Of a stretch of 46,684 nt of DNA, positions 7,635 to 16,514 are shown piece after piece. Below the pieces are notes generated by a model. That model was not told the DNA's origin and made no database searches. It was given only the letters and a program-made list of their open reading frames with translations. The stretch lies in contig DCFR01000042.1 in assembly GCA_002319815.1 (NCBI GenBank), positions 1 through 46,684 of the forward strand, in the 5' to 3' direction. The position numbers and the translations under genes are program-made. Every line of letters starts with the position of its first letter. Positions within the stretch are counted from its first letter, which is position 1. The stretch comes from Megamonas sp. UBA1799 (GTDB lineage: Bacteria > Bacillota > Negativicutes > Selenomonadales > Selenomonadaceae).

Positions 7635-8417
7635 ATGCTAAAAGTACAAAACAAACCGCTTCCCTGGCGGATAGAAACGCTCTTGGTCATTTTATTCCTG
7701 TTGTTATGCCATTTCCCATCCGCTGCCAATGCTGCCAATATAGCCACAACCTCTGACATTACAAGCAGCAGCCCGGCAGCCGCTGCCAGCGATACGGATA
7801 CGGCCGCGGAAGTTTCTGCGGAAAACAGCAGCACCGCGCATACAGAAAAAGCAATAAAAGCTGCCGTGACATTAAAAGCCGTCGAGCAATATGACCCTGC
7901 CATTGCGATCAGCAATACGAATATTCTCGTACATAATACGGCAACTGATGCTGAAGTATCCGGTACCCTCGACACAAACGGACAAATCACTTTAAGTCAG
8001 CTACCCGCCGGCACTTATAATATCAAACTTATGGATTCTTATGGGGACTATGTTCTGGCAAAAACCTCGTTTACCATAACCACCGGCGATGACAGTACAA
8101 TTTTGGTTCAGGCTGCCATCAGCCAACTGACAATCAATTATCATAATCTTTCCGAAAAAATATCGGCTGCGCCCTCCATTACAATTGCCGCCAACACTTC
8201 AAAAGTTTTCTCCTTGACGCAGCTGCCAGCCGGAGCTGCAGTAACCACCCCCGCCGGTTTTATTGCCAATGGAGCTTCCTGCGGCGTATTTGCGGCTTCA
8301 CGAAGCGGGCTGCCGCAGCAGGAATTTCTTACCGTACCATTTAAAAGCAGTGAATTTCGCATTCAAATTAACGACGCTGACCATTATCTACGCATATTTG
8401 CTGCTCCCACGATTTAA
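7635..8417 (+). CDS. exported protein with an Ig/prealbumin-like domain, unknown function
   Basis: A 260-residue protein with a signal peptide (RIETLLVILFLLLCHFPSA, cleavage near ANA-AN, about residue 33). A low-complexity Ser/Ala/Thr stretch follows (34-75). Residues about 95-150 (TNILVHNTATDAEVSG, LPAGTYNIKLMDSYGDY) have the alternating pattern and the LPAGTY turn typical of prealbumin-like or SpaA-like beta-sandwich repeats. The C-terminal part carries a second LPAG turn (SLTQLPAGAA) but no named family. AGAAAGG about 13 bases before ATG can bind ribosomes. It points away from the FlgT-like operon and ends in a strong hairpin. Likely periplasmic or surface-located. Confidence 0.65.
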   Translation: MLKVQNKPLPWRIETLLVILFLLLCHFPSAANAANIATTSDITSSSPAAAASDTDTAAEVSAENSSTAHTEKAIKAAVTLKAVEQYDPAIAISNTNILVHNTATDAEVSGTLDTNGQITLSQLPAGTYNIKLMDSYGDYVLAKTSFTITTGDDSTILVQAAISQLTINYHNLSEKISAAPSITIAANTSKVFSLTQLPAGAAVTTPAGFIANGASCGVFAASRSGLPQQEFLTVPFKSSEFRIQINDADHYLRIFAAPTI

Positions 8418-8432
8418 ATTTGCAATGTAGAT

Positions 8433-8481
8433 AAAAAGGCAAGAAGGCAGAGTTTCGTAAACTCTGCCTTCTTGCCTTTTT
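8433..8481. terminator. strong bidirectional terminator
   Basis: A perfect inverted repeat with 23-base arms and a 3-base loop (CGT at 8456-8458). The arms begin AAAAAGGC and end GCCTTTTT, so it gives a T-run in both directions. It closes the exported-protein gene and faces the DsrE-like gene. Confidence 0.85.
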
Positions 8482-8604
8482 CGCGCACAACGCCGTCCTA
8501 CAGCGCAGCAACCTAAAACCTAAAGAATAAGCTATCATCATAACACTTGCCCGCTATAGCTCTGTTCTGCGCCCACAACCATGATTTCTAACAGGATACT
8601 CTCC

Positions 8605-8937
8605 CTACGGTCTGATATAGGCAAATCCTGCCTGCTGCAATTCAATCAGCCGCCGAATGCCGGAAGGCGTTACCTTCACTGCCGCCGGCAGACGCGCCAA
8701 ATCAACGCCATTGCCCTGCAGGGCAATACGGCAACATTCAAAGACGACGCCCTGTGCTGCCAGCTGCTGAAAATCCGCCTGCCAATCTTCCCGAACCGCT
8801 CCCAGTACAGCGACTGCATTGGCAACAACAACCGCCTCTACTGCCGCGTCGCCGCAGTCCCCTAAAAAATTCCGCAAATTGCCAAATACCAGCGGCCATT
8901 TTTCTAATTCATCAATATGGAACACGACTTTCCACAT
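8605..8937 (-). CDS. DsrE/DsrF-like family protein
   Basis: A 110-residue protein that fits the small DsrE-like fold: MWKVVFHIDELEKW at the N-terminus, a hydrophobic strand AVEAVVVANAVAVLG, then FECCRIALQGNGVD with the Cys position often conserved in the family, and the ending TPSGIRRLIELQQAG. Family members act in sulfur transfer or are uncharacterised. The two adjacent Cys (CC) are the only candidate reactive residues. AGGAAGG precedes the ATG. It lies 48 bases after the H-NOX chemoreceptor on the same strand with no hairpin between, so the two may be co-expressed. The family is fairly sure, the function open. Confidence 0.75.
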   Translation of the reverse strand: MWKVVFHIDELEKWPLVFGNLRNFLGDCGDAAVEAVVVANAVAVLGAVREDWQADFQQLAAQGVVFECCRIALQGNGVDLARLPAAVKVTPSGIRRLIELQQAGFAYIRP

Positions 8938-8985
8938 AAACTCTCGCCTTCCTGCCTTTGCTTAACACGGGCCATAAAATCAGTC

Positions 8986-10779
8986 TCAGATTTTATAATG
9001 CCCCAGTTCCTTAGAAAATTTAACGGAAATCTCTTTGAAACTCTTAATTTTATCCATCATATCCTGCAATTTTTCATTATGTACCTGAACCGTTGCATTC
9101 ACTTCTTCCGCCGCCGCTGAATTCTCTTCCGACATAGCGGCGATAGACTCTACTTTCTCAAACACATGATTCATGGCATCCATTTCATCCTGCAGCGAAT
9201 TAATAATCTTGCTGATGCTCATCGATACATCTCGAATATTATCCACATGCTCCAAATTGCTGCTGACAACATCTTTCAGCTGATGGCTCTCCTGCCCTAA
9301 TGTCTGATATTCCACATCAACCGATGAAATCACATCGCCAATGATATGCGCAATATTACCAACATCCGAAGAAATAACCGACGCCTGCTGCTGCGACTGT
9401 TCCGCCAGATTGCGGATTTCCTCCGCGACGACGGCAAAGCCGCGCCCCTGCTCCCCGGCATGCGCTGCTTCAATGGCCGCATTCAAGGCCAGCAGATTCG
9501 TCTGTGACGCAATCTGGGTTACCACATCGGTGATAGAACTGATCTTTTCGGCCTCATTGCGCAGCGCCTCCACCGATTCGCGGACCACGGTAAACTTCTC
9601 CATGCTTTTATTCAGATTCTCACTGGACGACTGCACGTTGCCGAAGCCTTTATCAATATTTTCCACGGCTTTAATCAAATTATCGTTATTATTGACCTGA
9701 TTTTTGACCACCATTGCCAGCGCATTCATATTTTTATGGAGAAATCCGGCCACCGCACTGGTACTCTCTGCGCCGTTCGTCGCCGCAATCGCCACTTCAT
9801 TAATGACGCCAACAATTTCCTTGGACGTACTACCCATCTTTTCCGCCAAGCTGTTAAAATTCGAACCATAATGGGTCAGTTCATCACTGGTGCCGCGAAA
9901 ACCGGTAAATTCTGCTTTGATGCTTTTTTTATACGCCTGAATATCCGTCGCCAGCTCCTCAAACTCATCCTTGGAATGCACCGTAATATCCGACTCATAA
10001 TGATGTTCAAGCAAACTCTTCACTTCGGTGCGAATGACTTCCATTGGCCGCAAAAGCATAGTAGCAACAATCCAGACAAAAAATCCGCTGATCACCGGAA
10101 AAATAAAGAATTTCCAAGATGCATCCAAAAAGAAAAAAAACAATGCCGGCAGTAGTGTAACCAAAAACGAAACCAAACTGATTTTTCTTGCCACCGAACC
10201 GGTAAATCCCAGCCAGCTGTTAAGAGAAAATACCTTTTCCTGCAAAATTGGCGCCGAAAACTTCAGTTTCAATTTCATATGTAGCGGCGTTTGCTCCAAA
10301 ACTTCCATATTGAGTTCTTCATGGAAAAATTCGGCGGCTCCCTTCAATAAACCACGGAAGTAATCCAACATTCCGCGTTGAGAGTCATAAGAAAAGAATG
10401 CCTCATGTTCTGAAATTGGCTGCATAATGAGCCTTGGCGGCTTAGCGCCGGCAACCATTTTAACCACTTCGACATGCACATCGTACATAGACGCCAAAAA
10501 CGTATAAAGATTTTTGCCCTTAAAAAACGACGGATACGCCTGCGAAAACGACAGGATATTATCACGGCCAATCTCATACCAAAGCTGTGCCACTGGGATA
10601 TTCAGCTTATGGTTTAAAAGCTCTATAAATTTTTTGATGGTCTGATCATCTACATCTTCCAGCGGTAAAAATATACGGTTGGCGGGCCAGCCGTTCTGCT
10701 CCATGACCGCTGCCACCACATCTTCGCCCCAGAGTTTTCTCGCCGTTTGAATCCAAGTAGCTACAACCGTCCCTTTCAT
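8986..10779 (-). CDS. methyl-accepting chemotaxis protein with an H-NOX heme domain
   Basis: A 597-residue receptor. Residues 1 to about 180 are an H-NOX (HNOB) domain whose key residues fall at the same numbers as in the Caldanaerobacter (Tt) H-NOX: proximal heme ligand H102, the Y131-S133-R135 heme-propionate motif, P115, and the distal pocket W9, N74 and Y140. Two membrane helices follow (about 200-220 and 224-243), then a HAMP-like linker, and a cytoplasmic MCP signalling domain with the conserved hairpin (423-461, around NLLALNAAIEAAHAGEQGRG). It should pass heme ligand binding to the CheA/CheW array. The distal Tyr with Trp and Asn is the arrangement that lets H-NOX bind O2 stably, so an oxygen sensor is predicted. 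GAAGAAGG precedes the ATG. Confidence 0.95.
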   Translation of the reverse strand: MKGTVVATWIQTARKLWGEDVVAAVMEQNGWPANRIFLPLEDVDDQTIKKFIELLNHKLNIPVAQLWYEIGRDNILSFSQAYPSFFKGKNLYTFLASMYDVHVEVVKMVAGAKPPRLIMQPISEHEAFFSYDSQRGMLDYFRGLLKGAAEFFHEELNMEVLEQTPLHMKLKLKFSAPILQEKVFSLNSWLGFTGSVARKISLVSFLVTLLPALFFFFLDASWKFFIFPVISGFFVWIVATMLLRPMEVIRTEVKSLLEHHYESDITVHSKDEFEELATDIQAYKKSIKAEFTGFRGTSDELTHYGSNFNSLAEKMGSTSKEIVGVINEVAIAATNGAESTSAVAGFLHKNMNALAMVVKNQVNNNDNLIKAVENIDKGFGNVQSSSENLNKSMEKFTVVRESVEALRNEAEKISSITDVVTQIASQTNLLALNAAIEAAHAGEQGRGFAVVAEEIRNLAEQSQQQASVISSDVGNIAHIIGDVISSVDVEYQTLGQESHQLKDVVSSNLEHVDNIRDVSMSISKIINSLQDEMDAMNHVFEKVESIAAMSEENSAAAEEVNATVQVHNEKLQDMMDKIKSFKEISVKFSKELGHYKI

Positions 10780-10846
10780 TATATAAAACCTTCTTCCTAA
10801 TTCAATAGTATATTTTATATTATAATATAAAGTCCAAAAAATGAAC

Positions 10847-10882
10847 AGTACTTTTCAATAATAATAATTATTTAAAAGTACT
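10847..10882 (-). terminator. AT-rich inverted repeat, possible terminator of the HD-GYP gene
   Basis: Nine-base perfect arms (AGTACTTTT and AAAAGTACT) with an 18-base AT-rich loop. On the minus strand it lies shortly after the HD-GYP stop codon and is followed by GTTCATTTTTT. The long loop makes termination uncertain; it could instead be an operator for the chemoreceptor gene. Confidence 0.4.
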
Positions 10883-10903
10883 CATTATATAAATTAGGCA
10901 GAG

Positions 10904-12103
10904 TTATCCACCAAAAACGTCCTGTACATCGTGAACAATTCCGGCGTCAATCCGACCACCGTCAGCCATCTCGCGCATAATCCCGATTGCTTTTGCATGC
11001 GACATGCCTGCGCGATAGGGACGATCCTCCGTCAATGCCTGATAAATATCCAGGCAGCCCATCAGGCGGGAATTGAAGTCCAGTTGAGCGGCCGTTTTAC
11101 CATAAGGATAGCCGCTGCCATCCAACTTTTCATGATGGTTGGCCGCCCATTCCGTAATATCCTCAAACCCATCAATTTGTGACAAAACCTGCCGCGTATA
11201 ATAGGTATGTGACTGAACCAGCGCAAACTCATCCTCTGTCAAAGCCCGATTGGCTTCCAGAATGCGGTTAGGAATGAGCAGCTTGCCCAAATCGTGCAGA
11301 TTCGCGGCAAGCACCAATTTTGTACGCTGCACGCTGTCATATTGATAGAACGCTGCCATGGTTCCGGCTTTTTCCGCCAGCCCTTTCGAATGACGCCAGG
11401 TAAACCGCGATTTTGCATCGACAATATCCGACATAATTTCCGTCATCCAGATCAGATCCTCATAAGATAAATTGACGGTCCTTTCGGGCAGCCCCCGATG
11501 CAGGCACGTATAAATATTCTCCGGTTGCTGATCCAAACGGTAGCAAGGCTGCCGACTTAGATCCAGAAATGCGTCGCAAAGCGTCGCGGCATATTTCCGG
11601 TCACGCAGGGATAGTATTTTGTTACCCGCGCGTTCCGCATAACCGCCATAAAATTTATTCACTTGAAAGTGGGTGTCAATATAATCAGCAAAGCTGATTA
11701 TCTGCGCCTTCAGCGGCAAATCATTGCCAGAAATATGAAAAAAACCGCTGCCATCCAGGCACTCATGATGATACAAAATAATATTCTGTTCTTTTTTCAG
11801 AAAAGGATATTTTTTTATACTTTGCTCACCGATGACGCAATGGCCCTGAATGACTTCATAATTTGCAAAATCCGCAATCCGTTCTTTATTGCCAATGTAT
11901 TTGCTCAGACCAATATCATGCAGAATAGCCAGCGAAACCAGATCAAAAATATCATCGTCGCCCAAACCGATTCGCTGTCCCACACGCCAGGCAATATAAG
12001 CAACGCGCTTGCCATGATTTAACGGAACGCCAAACACATCATTTTCAGCGTAATCCAGCGCAAAAGACACCGCTGATAAAAAATGATTCAAGCAAAATTT
12101 CAT
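10904..12103 (-). CDS. tandem HD-GYP domain protein, predicted c-di-GMP phosphodiesterase
   Basis: A 399-residue protein from the ATG at 12103, preceded by AGGGAGG; an in-frame ATG 11 codons earlier has no such site and lies beside the promoter -10. It has two HD domains. The first (about 25-150) keeps the His of HGKRV, LHDIG and YHHECLDGSG, but its GYP is GFF. The second (about 235-380) is complete: ANLHDLGK, SHTYYTRQVL, NHHEKLDGSGYP, and DIYQALTEDRPYR. HD-GYP enzymes hydrolyse cyclic di-GMP with a two- or three-metal site. Both domains seem able to hold metal, but only the second has the full signature. No sensor domain or membrane segment is seen. It probably tunes a motility or surface-attachment switch. 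Confidence 0.9.
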   Translation of the reverse strand: MKFCLNHFLSAVSFALDYAENDVFGVPLNHGKRVAYIAWRVGQRIGLGDDDIFDLVSLAILHDIGLSKYIGNKERIADFANYEVIQGHCVIGEQSIKKYPFLKKEQNIILYHHECLDGSGFFHISGNDLPLKAQIISFADYIDTHFQVNKFYGGYAERAGNKILSLRDRKYAATLCDAFLDLSRQPCYRLDQQPENIYTCLHRGLPERTVNLSYEDLIWMTEIMSDIVDAKSRFTWRHSKGLAEKAGTMAAFYQYDSVQRTKLVLAANLHDLGKLLIPNRILEANRALTEDEFALVQSHTYYTRQVLSQIDGFEDITEWAANHHEKLDGSGYPYGKTAAQLDFNSRLMGCLDIYQALTEDRPYRAGMSHAKAIGIMREMADGGRIDAGIVHDVQDVFGG

Positions 12104-12134
12104 AAAAACCTCCCTAAAATCCTTTGTTGCTTTC

Positions 12135-12163
12135 ATTATAAATAGTTTTGCTCAGCAATTCAA
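12135..12163 (-). promoter_or_regulatory. sigma-A promoter of the HD-GYP gene
   Basis: On the minus strand TTGAAT (12163-12158), 17 bases, TATAAT (12140-12135). The transcript would start about 25 bases before the AGGGAGG-preceded ATG at 12103. Confidence 0.65.
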
Positions 12164-12248
12164 ATATTTTCCCTCCCGAGTCAATCCAAATTTTCCATAT
12201 AAAACACGCCCAGCTCCGTCGGCATAAGCCTTGCTCGACCAAAAAGAA

Positions 12249-12280
12249 AAAAGACTTCAAAATTTTTTTCAAAGTCTTTT
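12249..12280 (-). terminator. terminator of the ABC transporter operon
   Basis: Arms AAAAGACTT and AAGTCTTTT with a 14-base loop; on the minus strand they are followed by TTCTTTTT. It lies about 85 bases after the ATPase stop codon and ahead of the HD-GYP promoter. Confidence 0.7.
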
Positions 12281-12365
12281 CCCTAGGAGTCGGCGCAGCA
12301 CAAACCGCCTGCCCCAGCAATTTTTTTATTTTGACGGCTGACTGCAGAACCAAAAAGCAATCAGC

Positions 12366-13481
12366 CTATACTGCCACGGCACCGCCGGCAACATATCGTC
12401 CGTTCTCGGCGGCAAAAAGGATATGTCCAGCCGTTTTAAATCCCACCGGCACAGTCTCTCCCACCGCAAAGTCAATGGTCCCGAAAACGACGGCAGTCAG
12501 CGGCACGCCGCCCATATCCAGCCGTACGACCGTTTCCATGCCGGACGGCAGCGTCGCCACAATCTGCGCCGGCAATCCGCCGGTTCCCGCCAACACAACA
12601 TTTTCCGGCCGGATGCCAATATGCAGCATCTGTTCTTCCGACGGCAGTTCTCCCCCCGTCATCTGAAACGACAGCGTCTGCCCGTTGTTCAATACCAACG
12701 GTACCGCTTGTGCCGACCCGGCGCCGGCAACCGCCGTCAACAAATTGATATTCGGACTGCCAATAAAATCAGCCGCAAAAACATTGACTGGATGATTATA
12801 AACTTCCAGCGGCGGCGCATATTGCTGCAGTTTTCCTTCGCGCAGCAGACAAATTTTTGTAGACAGCGTCATAGCTTCCAGCTGATCATGCGTAACATAG
12901 ACAAACGTCGAATCCGTCTCCCGATGCAGCCGTTTCAATTCCGTACGCATTTCCATCCGCAGTTTGGCATCGAGATTGGACAACGGTTCATCCATAAACA
13001 ACGTCTTTGGTCCGGTGGCCAGCGTACGGGCAATCGCCACCCGCTGCTGTTGTCCGCCGGATAATTCTGCCGGATAACGCTCGCCATAATCCGCTATGCG
13101 CAGCATTGCCATGAGTTCATCGGCGCGCGCCTTCATCCGTTTTTTATCCCATTTCATATTTTCCAGACCAAAGGTTATATTCTGATACACGGTCATATGC
13201 GGCCACAGTGCATAATTCTGAAAGAGAAACCCGACATCCCGCTGATCCGGCGGCAGATCAATTCCCTGCTCCGATGAAAAGACCACCCGGCCGCCAATGG
13301 AAATTTCCCCCGTCGTCGGCGATTCCAACCCCGCAATCATGCGTAAAGTCGTCGTCTTGCCACATCCGGACGGTCCCAGCAGTGTAATAAATCCCCGATT
13401 GTCAATTGTCAAATCAAGGTTCTCGACCGCGATTGATTTCTGAAATTTTTTTGTAACCTGTCTGAGTATAATTTCTGGCAC
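12366..13481 (-). CDS. ABC importer ATPase, FbpC/PotA type
   Basis: A 371-residue ATPase with Walker A GPSGCGKT (about 35-42), Q-loop FLFQNYALWPH, signature LSGGQQQRVAIAR, Walker B LFMDEPLSNLD and switch His in VTHDQ. The last 130 residues are a TOBE-type regulatory domain (LHIGIRPENVV). This is the FbpC/PotA/MalK class that powers import driven by a binding protein. The start is GTG, preceded by AGGGTGA. The permease stop codon lies 4 bases upstream, so expression is coupled. Together with the permease and lipoprotein receptor it makes a three-gene importer. The receptor type suggests ferric iron or a small anion; the substrate is not proven. Confidence 0.9.
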   Translation of the reverse strand: MPEIILRQVTKKFQKSIAVENLDLTIDNRGFITLLGPSGCGKTTTLRMIAGLESPTTGEISIGGRVVFSSEQGIDLPPDQRDVGFLFQNYALWPHMTVYQNITFGLENMKWDKKRMKARADELMAMLRIADYGERYPAELSGGQQQRVAIARTLATGPKTLFMDEPLSNLDAKLRMEMRTELKRLHRETDSTFVYVTHDQLEAMTLSTKICLLREGKLQQYAPPLEVYNHPVNVFAADFIGSPNINLLTAVAGAGSAQAVPLVLNNGQTLSFQMTGGELPSEEQMLHIGIRPENVVLAGTGGLPAQIVATLPSGMETVVRLDMGGVPLTAVVFGTIDFAVGETVPVGFKTAGHILFAAENGRYVAGGAVAV

Positions 13482-13485
13482 AGAA

Positions 13486-15276
13486 TCACCCTATTCCTTT
13501 ATCAATTGAAGCGCCGGTAAGTTTATTCATCGCATAATTCGACAACAGCACCACGCCGACAATCAGCAAATTAATCGCATTTGCGTATTGATTCCAGCCT
13601 TTTTCATTATACTGGAACAACATGGTTGTCAGTACATTGGTAGCCGGAGAAATCAGCAAAATAAACAGCGACAGCTCGCGCATACAGGAAATATACGGTA
13701 AAAGATAACCGGACAAAAAACTTGTTTTTTGAATCGGCACAATGATGCGCAGCATGCGTTTCCACCAGGGAATGCCCATGATGAGCGCCGCTTCCTCGAT
13801 TTCACCGCCCAGCTGCAGCATTGAGTTAATCCCTGCCTTGGAGGCAAACGGCAAATACTTGATGACGCCGATAAGAATCAGTATGGCAAAGGTCCCATAT
13901 AGCGCCGGTATCGGGCCATGCGGCACAACCGACATTGAAAGATAAATGGCGCCGAGCGCCATGCTCGGAATCAAATACGGGAAAAAAGTCAATTGATTGA
14001 CGGCATGCGCCAACCAATGATCTTTTTTCCGCACAATAGCATAGCCAGCCAAAATGCCAATGGTTCCCGTAAGAAAAGCCACGACTAGCGACAACAAAAA
14101 ACTATTGGCCAAACCGCTGAAAATATGCGCATTGCGCAGGATACCCGGTTCGCCGTTAGCGACATCCACAGCGCCCTCGCCAACCCAGAAAATCGTACTG
14201 AAGTTCGACCAGGCATAATTTCCCGGTTCCACAATAAACGACTCCACTGCAAAAGTAATGAGCGGCACGACGGCAACGCAAAGCAGCAACGCTGAAAAGC
14301 CAACGGACAGCGGCGTCCGCAGCCGCCGCAGATGAACCAGAGCAATCTGTGAGCTTTTCCCAGTAATCGTCGTATACGATTTACGCCCGCTCAAAACCCA
14401 CTGATTCAGCAGCATGATGCCGACGCCAATCAGAATCAGCAGCAGCGCCATCAGGTAGCCATAACCAGGATTCAGTCCCTGCAGGGTACGGTAAAGCTGC
14501 GTTGTCAACACCTGATAGCGTACTGGCGAACCCAGAAATGCCGGAACCGCAAACGCGCTCATAGAACTGGAAAATGCCAGTAAGAACGTGGACAACACCG
14601 CCGGCTTTACCATAGGCAGCGTAATACGCATGAGAATCTGACGGCGGCTGGCCTTCAACAGCAACGCCGCTTCCTCCAGATTCGCATCCATATTTTTCAA
14701 AATACCGCCAATCAGGATATAAGCAAACGGCGCATAATGCAGTCCCTGCACGACGGAAATGGGGAAAAAGCCATAAGCAAACCAGTTTGGCACCGGCAGA
14801 CCTGTCAGCACCGTAAACAAGCCGGGTACGCCGCCGACCAGCGGATTGCGAAAAAAGTTCAGCCAAGCCAGCGCCAGCGTCCATGACGGCATCACATAGG
14901 GAAGCACAAACACAGCTGACAAAAACGGCTTGTACCGGATGTTCGTCCGCGTCACCAACCAAGCCATCAACCCGCCGAAACCAATGGCAATCAAACAAGT
15001 GGCCAGCGAAATTCCAATGGTATTCAACAACGGCTTGTAAAAAATATTCAAGCTGTTGTCACCATCCAGCAACACTTTAGACCAATGATAGGTAGTAAAA
15101 TCTCCGGCATGTGTGCCCCGAATGCGCATGACCTCCGAGGTATGCACGGTAAAAGTATCCATCACAATCGAAATGAGCGGCAGCAAAGTAAGTATGACCA
15201 GAACCAGGAACAATACTGCCAATATCAAATTGTGCGGCTTGCGGCAAAACATTTTTATCTGCTTGAGCCAGCCCAC
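13486..15276 (-). CDS. ABC importer permease, two fused halves (FbpB type)
   Basis: A 596-residue inner-membrane protein with about 12 helices. It is two permease units of the binding-protein-dependent family fused head to tail. Each unit has the cytoplasmic EAA-type loop that docks the ATPase: NLEEAALLLKASRRQ in the first half and EIEEAALIMGIPWWKR in the second. Such double permeases are usual for iron(III) and phosphonate-type importers. The start is GTG at 15276 with AAGGG about 10 bases upstream. The receptor gene ends 19 bases before it and the ATPase begins 4 bases after it. Substrate specificity lies mainly in the receptor. Confidence 0.9.
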   Translation of the reverse strand: MGWLKQIKMFCRKPHNLILAVLFLVLVILTLLPLISIVMDTFTVHTSEVMRIRGTHAGDFTTYHWSKVLLDGDNSLNIFYKPLLNTIGISLATCLIAIGFGGLMAWLVTRTNIRYKPFLSAVFVLPYVMPSWTLALAWLNFFRNPLVGGVPGLFTVLTGLPVPNWFAYGFFPISVVQGLHYAPFAYILIGGILKNMDANLEEAALLLKASRRQILMRITLPMVKPAVLSTFLLAFSSSMSAFAVPAFLGSPVRYQVLTTQLYRTLQGLNPGYGYLMALLLILIGVGIMLLNQWVLSGRKSYTTITGKSSQIALVHLRRLRTPLSVGFSALLLCVAVVPLITFAVESFIVEPGNYAWSNFSTIFWVGEGAVDVANGEPGILRNAHIFSGLANSFLLSLVVAFLTGTIGILAGYAIVRKKDHWLAHAVNQLTFFPYLIPSMALGAIYLSMSVVPHGPIPALYGTFAILILIGVIKYLPFASKAGINSMLQLGGEIEEAALIMGIPWWKRMLRIIVPIQKTSFLSGYLLPYISCMRELSLFILLISPATNVLTTMLFQYNEKGWNQYANAINLLIVGVVLLSNYAMNKLTGASIDKGIG

Positions 15277-15295
15277 TTTTCACACGACCCTTTTA

Positions 15296-16447
15296 TCAAA
15301 TATACTTACTGATGAATTCTTCGACCTCAGCCCTGTTTTCAAAAATATACTGTGGATCATCCTTGACGAGAATCTTCGACCACTCCGACAGCGGTTTGTC
15401 ACCGGCCGCCGGCGCGATGGCCGGATTGCCGGAATAGGTGCCCATATCGCTTTGCCACGGGGCAAATCCCTCTTCGGTCATCAGATACTCGATAAACAAT
15501 TTTGCCGCTGCCGGATGTTTGGCATTGGCGGCCAACAGCAAGTATTCCGGATAATAAAATCCCGACAGCGGCTGCATTGTATCCAGCGTGCCAACCGCCA
15601 AATTTTTCGTTTTAGCATAACGGATTTTTGAGTAATTCAAAAGACCGATTGCCTGCGTCCCCTGCCCGCGAATGCCGAGAGCCTCCATCATGGAAGTATC
15701 GCTGGTCCCCATCATCACGCCATTCTGAAACGCCATTTTAATCCACTCATAGCCGGCGTTCTTGGTCGTCAGCTCCAGCTTTTTATGATAGAGCTCCTCA
15801 TAGGCCTGCGCCAGTTTTGCCGCATTTTCCGGCTGCGTGAGCATCGTCAGAAAATCGGCATTAATACCTTCCTGCATCGGGCTTTTGAAAAAGAATTTCC
15901 CTTTCCACTGCGGTTCCGTCAGCTGCCAGATATTCGTGACCGGCGGCGCTGCCGCAAAGGTCTCATTATTATAAACAAATACTTTATTCATATAAGCAAA
16001 CACCAGAGGTTTCTGGTTGTCTGCCGGAATTGCCGATGTCATATTGGCCGGAACATAATTTTGCAGATACCCGGTCTGCAGAAGTTCGCCCCAGACACGG
16101 CCGGAATCCTGACAGATCACGCAGTCTGCCCCCGCTGCCTGCGCCCGTCCTTCGGTGGAGATTTTATCAATGAGCTCAAAATCTTTCAGATCACTTGCTT
16201 CGACTTTTATGCCGTACTTTTTCTCAAAGCCTGCCGCAGCGTTGGCAACCCGGCTGGTAATCGAATAAACAACCACCTTGCCTTCTTTCTGTGCCTGCGG
16301 AACCAGATCCTCAGTTTTTTCACCGGCCACCGTCTGAAACGCATCCTTTGGCGCTTCGGCTTTCTTGTCGCCGCCTCCCCCGCAGCCGGCAATCAGCGTC
16401 GCCGAAAGCCCGATAACCAATAAACTTGTTAGTTTTCTCCATTTCAT
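15296..16447 (-). CDS. lipoprotein substrate-binding protein of the iron-type ABC importer
   Basis: 383 residues from the ATG at 16447; a longer frame begins at 16537 but reads into the intergenic region and lacks a signal. Residues 1-22 are a lipoprotein signal peptide with lipobox LIAGC (C22), followed by GGGG. The mature protein has the FbpA-type two-lobe pattern: GKVVVYSITSRVANA, FEKKYGIKVE, NKVFVYNNETF, MGTSDTSMMEALG, PLSGFYYPEYLLLAANAKHP and FIEYLMTEEG. It would capture its ligand outside the inner membrane and hand it to the permease. Several Tyr residues could bind ferric ion, but I cannot fix the ligand. GGGGGCG lies about 9 bases before ATG. Confidence 0.85.
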   Translation of the reverse strand: MKWRKLTSLLVIGLSATLIAGCGGGGDKKAEAPKDAFQTVAGEKTEDLVPQAQKEGKVVVYSITSRVANAAAGFEKKYGIKVEASDLKDFELIDKISTEGRAQAAGADCVICQDSGRVWGELLQTGYLQNYVPANMTSAIPADNQKPLVFAYMNKVFVYNNETFAAAPPVTNIWQLTEPQWKGKFFFKSPMQEGINADFLTMLTQPENAAKLAQAYEELYHKKLELTTKNAGYEWIKMAFQNGVMMGTSDTSMMEALGIRGQGTQAIGLLNYSKIRYAKTKNLAVGTLDTMQPLSGFYYPEYLLLAANAKHPAAAKLFIEYLMTEEGFAPWQSDMGTYSGNPAIAPAAGDKPLSEWSKILVKDDPQYIFENRAEVEEFISKYI

Positions 16448-16514
16448 TTTCACTTCGCCCCCAAAAATGTACAATCTTTCTATAGATTCGTGTAAAAAAA
16501 GAAAACTCCTGCTC

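Noticed and set aside
7424..7990. 188-codon frame on the minus strand opposite the exported protein gene
   Set aside because: Its hydrophobic look comes from the complement of an Ala/Ser/Thr-rich coding stretch; it has no ribosome-binding site.
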